DNA from: Mesorhabditis belari
Lineage: Eukaryota > Nematoda > Chromadorea > Rhabditida > Rhabditidae
Assembly (NCBI GenBank): GCA_958450365.1
Contig: CAUEEP010000903.1
Coordinates: forward strand, 248,001 to 312,000
Reading direction: 5' to 3'
DNA: 64,000 bases
Each line of letters opens with the position of its first letter. The stretch's first letter is position 1. A model generated the notes under the pieces. It did not search any database. It worked only from the letters and a program-made list of their open reading frames with translations, and was not told the DNA's origin. Shown piece by piece: positions 21,546 through 32,061 of this stretch. The position numbers and the translations under genes are program-made.

Positions 21546-22540
21546 TCTGGCGTGGCCGCTGTGTTTTAACTAAAAGTGTTCTGAATCAAAAATTGCATTG
21601 CCATTTTTCTGGTGCAGTTGACTTGCTTTTGCCTCAATCGTGCCTGTCTATGATCTTGATTGCTTTCCTATTTCAACCTGGCTTCAGCCTGCCTGGTATT
21701 GATTCCAAAGATGTTCTAGCCGGGTTCTAAAAACCACATCCTGGCCTTATTGCAGGCCCTACAAAGATTCCCGAGTTTCCAGGAACTGACTTCTGGCAGG
21801 TTTAGCATTGTTTGGTCTAGTTTAGCTTCCTGTGAGCCTCCTTAGCACGAGGAGGCAAAGATGAGCAGATGGCTTTCTGTAAGTTTTGGGTTTTTGAGTT
21901 TGGGTTTTGAGACTCTTCAAATCACTCACTCATTGACTACCGGGTCCTTCTTGTATCGAGTTGTATCCTTCTTTGCCAGTGTATTGTGATCTAGAAAGCA
22001 ATGAACTACTATCTCTTGCGGTCTGTTTGACACTACACATATTGATCGTGATTCTGTCGATATCCGGGATCGTAGCTGTGTCGTCTTGGTTGAACGTTGA
22101 TCGGCGTCTTGTACTCATTGAACATTCTCAGATTGACTTTTAAAGGCATTAAGACACTAACTGCCGATGATGAATTTCCTTATCCGGAATGGGCAATTGG
22201 AAGGGGTTTCGGCTGACTGAAATTGGGTGTTTTGGGTGGCTTCAATTGACTAAACACCTGGGCTTTCTTTCAAGTCCGGGAACTTTGGCCGCACGATTCA
22301 CCCCACCTCGCGGCACACTGATTCGGCTACCGCCACTGAAAGATCTCTTATTGTCAGCCCAAACTATGTGATGGTGAGTTTACCGTAATCCCTCAACGAG
22401 ATGGCAATGGGCCAGTAGACAGAGAGTCTGGAATTGGGTTTTAGTTACAGGATTCTCAGTAGGGTTCGGGCCAAAGTCTGCAGTCTACAGGACTAGAAAA
22501 ACGTTTCAGTTGAAGCTGCCTCTTTTCAATTTCATTTCAG
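21546..22540. other. Interval with small repeats only
   Basis: About 21840-21900 repeats a piece seen at about 2500-2580 (GATGAGCAGATGGCTTTCTG). I see no convincing exon elsewhere; the other open frames are short and lack splice context. Confidence 0.3.
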
Positions 22541-22600
22541 AGTCGCGTCTTTGGCAATTTCATCTACGCGGCAAATGGCAAATTGAATGATTTATGACCG
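22540..22600 (+). pseudogene. Lone exon, copy at 57718-57770
   Basis: After TTTCATTTCAG both copies read SRVFGNFIYAANGKLND (or GDFIYAANGKLND) with the preceding intron (CTGCCTCTTTTCAATT) also conserved. The two copies have different right flanks. The protein is not recognised. Confidence 0.35.
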
Positions 22601-22609
22601 CCTACAGAA

Positions 22610-22860
22610 CCAACAGTGCGTCGAAAAAAAGCATCAATCGAATTATTGAGAACTTCAGGAAAAAAAATCAAAGACAAATCGACGAGTTGAGGGACGAGAA
22701 GAGCGACCTTCACGAAGAATTGTCAGTTTCCCCATGCTGATGTCCATTCATGTTCAGACGTTTATCTAATAGTCTATTCAGGAGCGACGAGAGAGCAAAA
22801 TACTTGCAGCTTCAGGCGGAATTCTGGGCTTTTGGCAAAACGTTTTATAAGAGATTTTGA
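22610..22860 (+). CDS. Small coiled-coil minigene, convergent with lectin F
   Basis: Exon 1 (to 22721): NSASKKSINRIIENF, QRQIDELRDEKSDLHEE; donor GTCAGT; intron ends TATTCAG; exon 2 22782-22860: ERAKYLQLQAEFWAFGKTFY and TGA. Both exons are open and join in phase 2. The usual ATG (MISQKETK) is not present: the sequence before about 22610 is unrelated, so this copy has lost its first codons or uses another start. Its stop lies 118 bases from the lectin F stop on the other strand. Confidence 0.5.
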
Positions 22861-22977
22861 AGAAACAATTCAGAAATAAAGAAAAAGATAATGTGAAGTT
22901 TTGTTTTTTTAGATGATTCAATAAAATGGGATTTATTGGTATTTGTCCACATAAAGGAAAGGAACATAAAGCATTTC

Positions 22978-24912
22978 TCAGAATTGAGAGCTCGTTTTGC
23001 AGATAAAAAGTATCTGATAGGTAGGAGGCCAGACCCCCCATTTCCCATCGTGGCTCCCAAGCTGAAACGTATTCATTTCTGATGGAAATCCTTTGATAAA
23101 ACATCAGAGCTATTTCACAGAAAGAAATCTCCTAAGGTTGATCCAAATATTTTGCATAGGAAATTGGAATAAATATTGATGATTTCACTTTGAAAATCTC
23201 ACAAAAGCGTGGGTGTCCGAACCCGGGTGTCCCGATCTTTCATCCCAATTCGTGAAATCCACCGAACTTCCATCCGTCCATTCCAAAGCATTTCCTTTGT
23301 TCGGATTTCTCTGAATAAAGAAATTTTTATGTTTCAATGTTGATGTGCAATCAAAGATTTTTCCATTTGAAAACTATGCTAGTTTTTCAATCAGGTTTCT
23401 ATTCTATTCAAATCAGGTTTCTATCAGTCTCTATCATTTCAGATTTCCATCAAAGAACTATCAGTCAAACGAATCATTTTTTCACAAAGAGACTTCTGAA
23501 AATGGCTGAAAGAATCATTACTTTCTATTTATTTCTTTCTTTCAATAAGCAAACTTCAACCTTCAGTCCGATCCAGAACGACCAATCATCAGTTTCTGCT
23601 GAAATAAATATCTATTGTTTTGGGTTTATGAAGCAGAAATCTCTACGAAAATCATCAAGTTTCAGAATTGAATCCTTTCGATTTCTTACCGAGTCTCCAA
23701 ACAAAATCTTGCTCTTCCTGACTGTGAATTGAGACCAAATGGCTCTTTCGACTCGCACATTCTGCCACGGCTTCATCGAATGTCATTTCTTGATTGGGAA
23801 CCTTGGAATGAAGATAATCCTGGTTCACAACATCCACTAAACCTTGTACCAAGAAGCGGTTTTTGCAAAATATTTCCATCCAGCCGGATCCTTGACCCAA
23901 GTCATCGTTCGATTTCTGAATTTCTTCGAACTTTACTCGAGATTTTTTACACAAAGACTCAATCGTTACTTAAAAGAACTGAATTTCTTCGGAAAACATT
24001 AGTCCATATCCTTTAGACAAAGACTCAATCTATTTCCTGAAGAAAACGCATAAATCTGCCCGCAAACGCTTGATTCCGGCCATTTTGTTTTCTCTTTTAA
24101 ATTGTTAAAAGTTCATTGGAATGGATGTTTTGGGAATGAAAAAACTCTTTTCCCGAGTCTCAGTCGCCAGGAGATACCAAATAAACTCACAATTGGGTTT
24201 CGAGGTCAGAGTTCTTGCTCTGCAACGCGGTGATTTTCCCTTCGAGCTCTCCAATCTTGGCTTTTCCGTCTCTCAATTCCGTATTTTGAGTTCTTCTGAA
24301 AAAGTTCGTATTTTAACTATATATTGAGCTTGTCAAAAAAAAAAGTGACAAAATTAGTACAATTGGGTTTCGAGATCGTCGTTCTTCCTTTCCCTCTCGG
24401 CGACTTTCCTTTCCAATTCTCGATTTCTCTCCCTTTGGTCAACCAAATCAGCGTCCAACTTTGCGTTTTTCCCCATTAAATTCGCCGCGATTTGAGCCAT
24501 TTTTGCTGTCAATCGACTCATCTCGACGTCTTTGTCCTTCGTTTCGTTCCGCTCTCTTGCGCTGAATACTCAAATTACTCACTACTCAAAATCCAAAAAG
24601 GTGAGCTTGAATTCTTCAAGAGTTCTTGATTTCACCCACATTTCCGTCTGGAGTTCGCGGATTTTTCCTCGAGCCTCGACGAGTTCTTGTTGGGTTTCAT
24701 TCCTGAAAAGTTTTGTCATTGAGACACTCAAGCCCATTTCTTGTTTATTCCATTAAATTCGCTCTATTGATTGGCTTGGTTGAAAACATAGCTATTTGAA
24801 GGGAAAAGAATACGTGAATTGATCCATTTGATCGCTTTGTTGAATCGACGAAGAAATTTGATGGAAAAGGAGGAGAATCGTGATGACTAGACCGGACGGC
24901 CATCACACCCAT
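22978..24912 (-). CDS. Lectin F: near-intact, signal-exon type
   Basis: Minus-strand exons: 24814-24912, 24640-24702, 24361-24561, 24191-24295 (coil), 23843-23915, 23690-23801, 23561-23598, 23203-23310, 22978-23061 (CTLD). Everything after exon 1 is open and joins in phase, about 260 codons. Exon 1 (MGVMAV...) has one extra C (GTCCGG for GTCGG); without it the gene would encode a 293 aa protein with a signal peptide. Relative to G the second exon is missing. The CTLD reads AGWKYFAKTASWYK, AVAEC, FWIGLK, a three-residue-longer loop with HPG in place of EPN/QPD, and FICK. The coil exon nearest the CTLD has decayed splice sites (about 24050-24100), as in G. Confidence 0.75.
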
Positions 24913-25193
24913 TCCGCTGAATTGGTTGATTCGTTTTGAATTCGGGGAAATGGGAAGAACGAATGAGGCGACGATGCGATCAACAATTATTTTTTCGCGG
25001 AAAAGAGCCTTTAAGAGCTCTGAAATTGTTTAGAAAAGCGATCGCCTTCCAACCGACGATTGACTCATTAAGCCTTGAAACAATCGCTTCGAATAGAACT
25101 TCGTGCAAAAAAGTAGCATTTCGGGAAAGAAAGCCGTCAATTCGTGATGAATAAATCAGGAGACTACTTTCCGGGAAGGTCAACTGAATGTGC

Positions 25194-25495
25194 TGCCCAA
25201 ATCACATGAGCCTTAGACCAATCGACGCAGAGTTTCACACTGATCATGATGCTTTCTTTTTGGATACACTCTTTCAAAAGTCATCAGTGTTTAAAGTTTT
25301 GTAAGGAGTTCAGAAACCAAACCGCGACATTACAGCCCAGTCTTCCGCCAGCTCAGCATTTGCTGCGCTGGACGAGTGGTGGTGAGTTAGGACGCAAGGC
25401 CAGGGCTCTACGGTTCGAGTCCAGGAGCTGAATGTCTTTTTTCCTTTCCTTAGGTTTCAATGCCTTGTGGTACACCATTAATACGGATAAGTAGA
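25194..25495. mobile_element. SINE-like insertion with tRNA-like head
   Basis: The inverted duplicate at 61480-61500 lacks this 300-base segment: the flanks ...GGTCAACTGA and CGACGGTTCC... are joined there. Within it, 25361-25428 looks tRNA-derived, with a perfect B box (GGTTCGAGTCC, 25412-25422), a plausible A box (TGGACGAGTGG) and a following T run. The stretch after it (CTTTCCTTAGGTTTCAATGC) recurs at 61190-61230 behind another tRNA-like 3' half. Confidence 0.5.
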
Positions 25496-25764
25496 CCCGA
25501 CGGTTCCGATCAAATCGCCACAATTGTTCCTCAATCCCCGCGGCGAGGCTATCTTTCTCCCCCACGGCGTAAACAATTCTTCACTTTCTAATTCAAATTT
25601 TAGAGCCTTTTTGACTTCTCTAACTTCAAAATTCAAAGCTGCTCAAGATGTCATCATTGTTGATTGTTGTTTTGGTTGTTCTATGTTTTTAAGTTGTTTT
25701 GTGTTGAAGCAGAACAAAAAGCATAACTAAACCAAGCTTCTCTAAAAGGGGGACTGCTCAAGGC

Positions 25765-25850
25765 ATTAAAATCTATAAAAAGAAAAAAGACAATCAGCTA
25801 CCAGACTCGAACTAGAGATCCCCGCCTTGCCTCCCGGAAGCAGCATCATG
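25765..25850 (-). repeat. SINE-like fragment, copy of 61145-61230
   Basis: On the minus strand: GGTTCGAGTC-like B box reading AGTTCGAGTCTGGTAGCTGA, then a T-rich tract and a TTTTAATGCCTT tail, like the tail of the neighbouring SINE-like insertion. It is shared by both arms of the large inverted duplication, so it predates it. Confidence 0.4.
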
Positions 25851-26114
25851 ATCAGGAAATTTATCGAGGGCACTGAGACTGAGAAGCAATGAGTGAGAAA
25901 TTTGGAGAGATTTTGAACTTGAGTGATGTTGATTCGGATGAGGAGTAGCTTTCTCAGATCAAATTTCTCAGATCGAACTCGAGACAAAGAAAGAAGAACA
26001 AAAATCTTGAGACACCGAGGCATCAGGATGATGAGGTTGGTTGTAGAATCTCTGGAATCTTCCTTTCCCTCCTCGATGTCTTCAGAGCATCTCTTCTTTT
26101 TCCCAATCTCCAGA

Positions 26115-26222
26115 AATGCCCGAAATGACTGAAGAATTGCCTGACAAGAGTGTCAAACGCATAGAAGAACCGGTCATCTTGTTGAAGAAAATCGCCCAAC
26201 TCGAAGCCGATTTGTGGGTTTT
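26115..26222 (+). pseudogene. Alternative lectin first exon (MPEMTEE type)
   Basis: ATG at 26115 opens MPEMTEELPDKSVKRIEEPV then LLKKIAQLEADL and a GTGGGTTTTT donor in phase 2, the same phase and ending as the first exons of lectins A and H. No coil exon follows: at about 26250 the sequence joins an inverted upstream block. The same head-to-head junction occurs inverted at 60720-60880, where the exon has a stop. Confidence 0.45.
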
Positions 26223-26548
26223 TCACCAAATCTTTGCTTCTATCAAAAAAAGTTTTTCATTTAATTTTGAATTTTCTCGAAGAACAAGTGAAAATTAAAC
26301 GAAAAGGCTACTAAATAAGCAGAATTGATGAGAAACTCAAACAAGAAATTTGTTGCCAGGCAAAATACGGATTTCTTACCAAATAAAGAGAAAGGAGGGG
26401 AATGCCCGATTCGTTTAGTCATCATTCGTCAACCAAAAGCAATCAATATTCCTTTCAGCGAAAACTGAAAACGAAAACTGCTACAAAACAACAATGATTT
26501 GGGGAAAAATTGAGTGAGAACACTGGGATTTTCTAAATAATTTTCCTA

Positions 26549-27845
26549 CAGGGTGCGGCAAAAGTTCGGAGCCGCTATGAAAACATTGCAGAAAATTTAG
26601 CTCACGCTTTTTTTTGTGTCTCGTATACTTTTTTTCAAGTATAGTTAAGGTGATTTGTTACAAAAATTTTCTTTTTAGGAGAAAATTCGTAAGAATGAAC
26701 GCCAAAAAACGACGCGATGTGATTCTCGGATTATACCAAGGCGGAAAAAATAGCCCGGAGATTGTAAAAATCACGAAATATCCAAAAAACACTGTCAACA
26801 AAGCAATTAAACGCTACAAGGAGATAAAGAACAACAAGGATCGCCCTCGAAGTGGTCGACCACCAACTGCCGTAACACCTACGAACATCAACGAAATTCG
26901 CTTTCGGATTCGCCAAAACAAGCTGCAGTCGATGCGAAAGATGGGCAAACAGCTAAAAATTAGCCCTCGAAGCGTTGAAAGGATTGTTAAAGGAAAACTA
27001 AGATTCTTAAGCTACAAATTGGCCAAAGCACACGTCTTGGGCAACAAATCCCAAAAGAAACGAAAGCATCTAGCAAAGAAGATGGTGCGCTTGGTGGCGA
27101 CTGGCCTACTTGAGAGGATCCTCTTCACAGATGAAAAGATTTTTTCTATCCAGTCATTGCACAACCGCCAAAATCATAGATAACTTTTCAAAAGGGGTCT
27201 GAAGAACACATTTGCGGCAAATTTGATGGCTAGAAAGCATTTTTCAGCTTTGATTATGGTGTGTGGAGGTATGTGTGCTACAAGCAAGACACCGCCTGTT
27301 TTTTTGGACAGAAACGTCAAGATGAATGCCAAAAACTGCCAACAACTGGTATTAAAAGATGTCTTGAAACATTGGGCAACAAATCACTTTGGACAAGCTG
27401 GTTTTTCCCTGCAACAGGACTGGGCCCCGGCGCATGGTGCTCACTCAACTCTCAACGTTTGGGCACAGTTGTTTCCAGGCTTTTGGGATAAGACCATTTG
27501 GCCTTCAAATTCGCCAGACCTTAATCCCCTCGATTACTCCGTTTGGGCTATTTTGGAAGGCAAGATCTCGATGAAGACGTATCAAACAGTGGATGCTTTA
27601 AAATCTGCTCTGAAACGAGTCTGGGATGAAATAACTGTTTAAGTGTGCGCCACCATCGTGAGGAACTTCCCAAAGCGTTTAAAGAGGTGTATCGAAGCGG
27701 ATGGTGGAAATTTCGAGCATTTATTATAAGTTATTTGTTGTTATGATTCGAACAAACAATTTGTTATTAATTTTTAACTTTTTAAAGCGAGTTTTTAAAC
27801 CTTTAACTATCTTAAGAAGCGGCTCCAAACTTTTGCCGCACCCTG
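26549..27845 (+). mobile_element. DD37D Tc1/mariner-type transposon
   Basis: 1297 bases between TA dinucleotides, with 28-base terminal inverted repeats (CAGGGTGCGGCAAAAGTT...) differing at one base. It is inserted in a repeated lectin-flank block; uninterrupted versions of the site are at about 6430, 45865 and 60430. Confidence 0.92.
26695..27642 (+). pseudogene. DD37D transposase with one stop codon
   Basis: 315 codons from MNAKKRRDVILGLYQGGKN, with two helix-turn-helix segments (residues about 5-45 and 65-110; GRPPTA between them). Catalytic residues: Asp in LFTDEKIF, Asp in QQDWAPAH and Asp in SPDLNPLDYSVW; 37 residues separate the last two, the hallmark of the DD37D (maT/nematode-insect) clade. 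One in-frame TAA (27181-27183, after QNHR) is the only break; the frame is the same on both sides. Confidence 0.9.
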
Positions 27846-27939
27846 TATATTCAGACTACCATGATTAGAGAACTTTTATGAGTGGCTCTTCCCCACAGTA
27901 TTGCCTTTTTCCGTCATTTTCGAAATAGCAGACTCTTTG

Positions 27940-28135
27940 TGAAAAGTAATTCGTTTGACAGATAGTTCTTTCATAGAACGTAAAGTCGATTCTCGTTGAT
28001 CTCTATTATAAAGGCCTTTAGTCACTGTCGTTTCTATGCTTGACTCGTTATTTTTTCATTTTTCAAGCAAATACTTGTACGCTTTGGTAACATTTTCTTG
28101 ATTCTTGACGAAGTTCCATCAACGTTCGAGGAGCC
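27940..28135. other. 3' flank of the small CxxC gene
   Basis: No coding exon of its own is visible. The equivalent stretch at 45940-46070 allows the related frame to read on for about a dozen more codons, so the stop at 28136 may be a recent truncation. Confidence 0.3.
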
Positions 28136-28450
28136 TTAAACAAATTCGAGTCTAGGCCCCTTTTCATTAAGACATTCGTTGCAGCTACGATCATCTTCGG
28201 CACTCATTAAAGCCGCCTCGATTGTTTCCATTTGTCGAGTCATTTCGGGTAGTTCATTGAGCAGATCTATAGAAGAACTAGCGATAGTAAAGAGAATTCA
28301 TCTACCTCGAAATTGATTTTTCTGTTTGTTGACGTAGTACGTGGCATAGGTATGTGTACAAGTTGGACATTTGACTTGATAGGCGTTTGAATGCTTATAA
28401 GTCTTCGGTCGTGTCTTCAAACAGCATTCCATGCAAATCGAAGCCCACAT
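28136..28450 (-). CDS. Small CxxC (zinc-finger-like) protein with coil
   Basis: Exon 1 28306-28450, donor GTAGATG, a 39-base intron ending TTCTATAG, exon 2 28136-28266; 91 aa, open and in phase. MWASICMECCLKTRPK, then VKCPTCTHTYATYY, then LLNELPEMTRQMETIEAALM and CNECLNEKG. The spacing CMEC-x18-CPTC followed by CNEC suggests a zinc-binding fold; the middle is a short amphipathic helix. The start was chosen as the first ATG after an upstream stop; the second Met (28432) is an alternative. Two broken copies lie at 4322-4560 and 46030-46375. The family is not recognised; a role as RING or zinc ribbon is only a guess. Confidence 0.55.
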
Positions 28451-28559
28451 TGAAGAGCAAACGACTTCTTCAAACGATTGAGAAGTTTATTCGGTTATGC
28501 AGATTGACTGACTCAATAGATTTGAAACTAGACTTTTCTTGTTTTGAACGGCCCAAAGA

Positions 28560-28645
28560 ACCGCAACGAGGTTTTGAAGAAGCTGTCGGGTGGGAGACCA
28601 GACCGTTCATTTCCCATGGCAGCTCCAAAACTGAAATGTGTTCAT
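28560..28645 (-). pseudogene. CTLD last-exon fragment joined to other DNA
   Basis: Minus strand: ACATTTCAG acceptor then FWSCHGK and a TGA; the rest of the exon is replaced by sequence shared with 46440-46540. The block 28440-28645 and 46330-46545 is a duplicated unit containing this same junction. Confidence 0.45.
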
Positions 28646-28689
28646 TTCTGATGGAAATCATTTGATAAAACATTTTGCGTTATTTTACA

Positions 28690-29080
28690 AAAGGAAATTT
28701 CCTCAGATTGATAGAAACTTGTTTGAATTAACTATACATTGGAAATAAATAAAGGAACAAATATCGATTGTTTCGGAATTCCGTGATAATTTCACCTTTT
28801 TCCAGAATAAGCCGAACTTTCGTGTAAATAACTTCAATAATCTCCGCACTCCATTCATGTTCTAATAGTTTTAATTTTGTTTTATTATTTAACTTTGAAT
28901 ACTCACCTTAATCTTTCAACGAGCGTAACACCTCACTTGCCATTTTTGAGGCTTTATCGCCTGGACCGAGCTTGTCAACGATAGCATTGATAGAGTTTTG
29001 AATAGGTGGAGTCTAAACCCTTCTAAGTTTACAGTTAAAGAAACGTGGAGTTGTTAATCGCCCACGTATCATTACAAGCA
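28690..29080. other. Non-coding duplicated flank
   Basis: Parts match, inverted, 5985-6250. No exon is recognised. Confidence 0.3.
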
Positions 29081-29081
29081 T

Positions 29082-29639
29082 CTAAGTTGTGGAAAATGAA
29101 TTGAATTGATCTCGAAAAGCTACCTTCTTGGCCGATTTATATTCCAGACCGGTTGGATTCAAAAAGTGATACCTGACGGTCTTCTTTAGCATAACTATCG
29201 GCCCTTTGAACGTAAATTGAGCCAAAAGTATAGTTGTTTGGGGTTTGATGAGTGGATCCTCGTGGTGTTTTTTCTCTTTCGAAATCTTTTGACTTTTGAC
29301 ATGTAGTTGTAGGAATGTCCTCCGAAGAGGAAAACCATGTCGACGAAGAAATGATTGCATCCAACCCTTGATTCTTTTGGAATCGAGACCAGCCTCAGAA
29401 ACGGTGCATCGCTTCGGTATAGGTTGGATGCAACTCTCCACAGCCAAATACCCTAATGGATCTGATCTTCTGAAGTGTCTTTCAAGTTTGAGGGAGATCC
29501 TCTGATAAGATTTTTCGAGTTTCTGGTAATCACGACTCATCACCAGAAAACACGGAACGAAGAACGAATCCTTCTGGACCCTCTGATCACTTTTTATCAA
29601 AACACGGAATTCTTTTTCTTCACATCCATTTCCTCTCAC
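29082..29639 (-). pseudogene. Unrecognised acidic gene fragment, copy 3
   Basis: The longest copy: 185 codons open on the minus strand, including SFLRRHGFPLRRTFLQLHVK, EDPLIKPQTTILLAQFTFKG, YHFLNPTGLEYKSAKK and VAFRDQFNSF. The GTAGCG after AAGAAG is probably a splice donor, so the last residues may be intron. Upstream codons (to 29639) have no match in the other copies. The protein is not recognised. Confidence 0.4.
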
Positions 29640-29859
29640 TTTATTGTGCTTAACAAAATCATTTAGAAGAAGTGGTCCGAAGCTCTAGGTGAAGTTGTTT
29701 GTAACGATGAGGTTTCTACCGATTCTTCTACTGGTTTGAATTCAATGAAATCTGTTACTAAAGCACGATACGACATTTGACGTTGATACGATTGACTAGC
29801 GATTGATTCGTGTCATCGTGAGTCAAAACAATTCGTGTCATCGTGAGCTCTACCCTGCT

Positions 29860-30539
29860 TCAAAAAGGCAAATCGCATGATTTTTGGGGAAGAATTCTAA
29901 CATCTGATGAAACATGGATTCAATATGAGAATGTGAAGGGCAAAAATCAGTGACTTTCTCTAGGTCAACCCCCACAACCAACTTCAAAACCCGATATTCA
30001 TGGAAAGAGACTTATGCTTTGCTTTGGTGGAATACAAAAGGTTTGGTGTATGATGAGTTGTTGAATCCGGGAGAAACTGTCACCGCTGATCGTTATTCAA
30101 AACAGTTGATGAGGGTTAACGAAGCTTTAAAGAAATTGGTCGTTGAAACATCAAAAGTGCTATTTTTGCATGATAATGCAAAACCTCACACTGCAAAAAT
30201 CACTCACCAAAAAATCGACGAGCTTGGTTGGAAACTTCTACCCCACGCACCTTATAGTCCCGATTTGGCCCCATCAGATTATTTTTTGTTTCGGCTATTG
30301 AAGAGTCTTCTGATGTGAGAAAAGCTCGAGAATCATGCACAGATCAAAAAAGCAGTCGACATTTATTTTGGCTCTAAAACTCCCCATTTTTCGAGGATGG
30401 GATCAGGGACTTGCGACGAAGATGGGAACAAGCCATCAACAATAATGGAGAATATCTCATTGATTGATGTGCGTTTTTTTATGTCTTTAGCAATAAACAG
30501 TTTTGTGAAAAAACCGACATTACTTTTTCCTCAACCTAA
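29860..30539 (+). mobile_element. Mariner remnant 1 of 3, 5'-truncated
   Basis: Transposase pieces from TSDETWIQYENV onwards, with HDNAKPHTAKIT, HAPYSPDLAPSDYFLF and NNNGEYLID, then a 3' end ACATTACTTTTTCCTCAACC before TAA|TA at 30540. A stop (KGKNQ*) and a stop after SLLM break the frame. The HTH domain and 5' TIR are absent. Confidence 0.8.
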
Positions 30540-30635
30540 TAGTTCAAAAAGAAAAAAAGACTGAAAAAGCTAAAAGCAAACACCTTAGGAACTCGAAAAA
30601 AATGTTTTGCGGAAGTTTTGCAAAAGAAAAGCCAA

Positions 30636-30730
30636 AAGTAGGGCCGCGAGAGGAATCGAACCCAGGGAAAAAAATTGCATTATTTTGATAGCCTAACGCA
30701 GTCCCCTAGACCGCCGTTGCTTTTCTTCCC
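30636..30730 (-). repeat. tRNA-like sequence
   Basis: On the minus strand: GGCGGTCTAGGGGACTGCG (A-box-like) and GGGTTCGATTCCTCTCGCGG (B box GGTTCGATTCC and a 3' stem). The two ends do not pair into a good acceptor stem and the middle holds a T run, so it is a tRNA pseudogene or SINE head, not a functional tRNA. Confidence 0.35.
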
Positions 30731-30779
30731 TTATAGGTGAGGTGAGAGTTTGCCGAAAATGACCGAAACTTTGCATGCG

Positions 30780-31210
30780 CTTTTCTCGAAAGCCAGGGCC
30801 CGTGGGCAAAAAGGGCTCTTTACGTGGGCTATTTATGAATGTTATTTATGAAGGTGGTTTCGACTTGAAGAATGGATGACAGATAGGGTCTAACTTGGTT
30901 GCTTTTAAAGGCCAATTGATAGAGTTTTGGTTAAATCCCACCTTGATCTCTCGTGGACATGCGTTCTTCGGAGTGATTGTTAAAGAGAAGGGTTGAAAGC
31001 GCTGAAATGGAAATGAGAAATGCTCTCGGGTAGTATACGAACAGTATTTTTGTTGCAATAACATTTCACCCAATATTTCATTGTCTTCTTCATCTTCTAT
31101 TTCAAGCCATTCAGTTAACATTCCCAAGTCGACTTTCCTCAACCACAACAGCATCAGCAAAAGGAAATCAAGAAGGAAAAAGGGAAATGAACACTTTTTC
31201 ATTATTCTAA
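30780..31210. other. Interval without recognisable genes
   Basis: A 118-codon minus-strand frame (30846-31202) has low-complexity, hydrophobic and acidic stretches but no splice context or copies elsewhere; I do not treat it as a gene. Confidence 0.3.
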
Positions 31211-31214
31211 ATAA

Positions 31215-31602
31215 AACTCAATTTGAGAATTCGAATGTAACTGGGCCTCACGTTGCAAAGATGGCTCAGCAAAAACTGGAGAATCTAGGATGGGAGGTTT
31301 TACCACATCCGCCGTATGCTCCCAATTTGGCTCCCTCAGATGACCATTGATTCCGGTCGATTCAAAACTTTTTGGCCAATGAGAAATTCAAAAACCGTGA
31401 AGATGTCCAAAATTGGGTCGCCAAGCTTTCCGAGTCACAGCCGGCTGAATTTTTCAAGAGCGGCATCAATTCTTTGCGCAAAAGATGGCAAGAAGCAATC
31501 AATAATAATGGTGAATATACTTTGGATTAAACTGTGTTGTTTCTGTTTTTAAGGTAAATTTTGTCGACTACTAAAACGCTCGTTTATATCCGAACAACCT
31601 AA
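31215..31602 (+). mobile_element. Mariner remnant 2 of 3
   Basis: Starts within the second catalytic region (TGPHVAKMAQQKLENLG) and runs through LPHPPYAPNLAPSDDH, a stop, then FFKSGINSLRKRWQEA and NNNGEYTLD with TAA. It ends CCGAACAACCTAA|TA. Only the C-terminal third of a transposase and the 3' TIR remain. Confidence 0.75.
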
Positions 31603-32059
31603 TATATCATATGAAAAAAGTGAAACAAAAAGTCGGAAGGTTACTCTATGAAAACAAATGGAACGGTCCCGTTTTCGTTCTTCAGAGTGGCGCAAGCTCC
31701 CACAAATCAGAAAGATCGATCGATTTTGTGAAGGACAACCTAATACTGGAATATCCTTCCTCATGCACCATATTCTCCGGACGTTGCCCCTTCTGACTAT
31801 CACTTGTTCTTGGCGCTAAAGGATTTCTTACGTGGTAAAAAGTTCAAAGATGAGAGCGAACTCGAGGACGAATTGAACGACTATTTTCGTTCGCGCCCGC
31901 TTGGGTTTTACGAACGAGGGATTGGCAAGCTACCCAAACGTTGGAGAAAAGTTATAAATTCATCTGGAAAATATATAATTTGATTCTGATTCTTCGTTGT
32001 TTCTATGTGCTGAAAATCAATGAAATTCAAAATCTCTGGGTTTTTATGGGACAACCTAA
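31603..32059 (+). mobile_element. Mariner remnant 3 of 3
   Basis: Directly follows remnant 2. After GAYKSERSIDF-like codons and a frameshift it reads NILPHAPYSPDVAPSDYHLF, LKDFLRGKKFKDESELEDEL, YERGIGKLPKRW and NSSGKYII, then a 3' end ATGGGACAACCTAA|TA. Different in sequence from the other two, so it is a separate family rather than a tandem copy. Confidence 0.75.
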
Positions 32060-32061
32060 TA

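Noticed and set aside
25361..25428. Functional tRNA gene
   Set aside because: A and B boxes are present, but I could not fold a complete cloverleaf and the surroundings fit a SINE-like insertion.
30846..31202. 118-codon minus-strand open frame
   Set aside because: Low complexity, no splice context, no second copy and no recognisable motif.
31603..32059. Tandem duplication of one mariner
   Set aside because: The three adjacent remnants differ too much in sequence and in 3' ends to be recent copies of each other.
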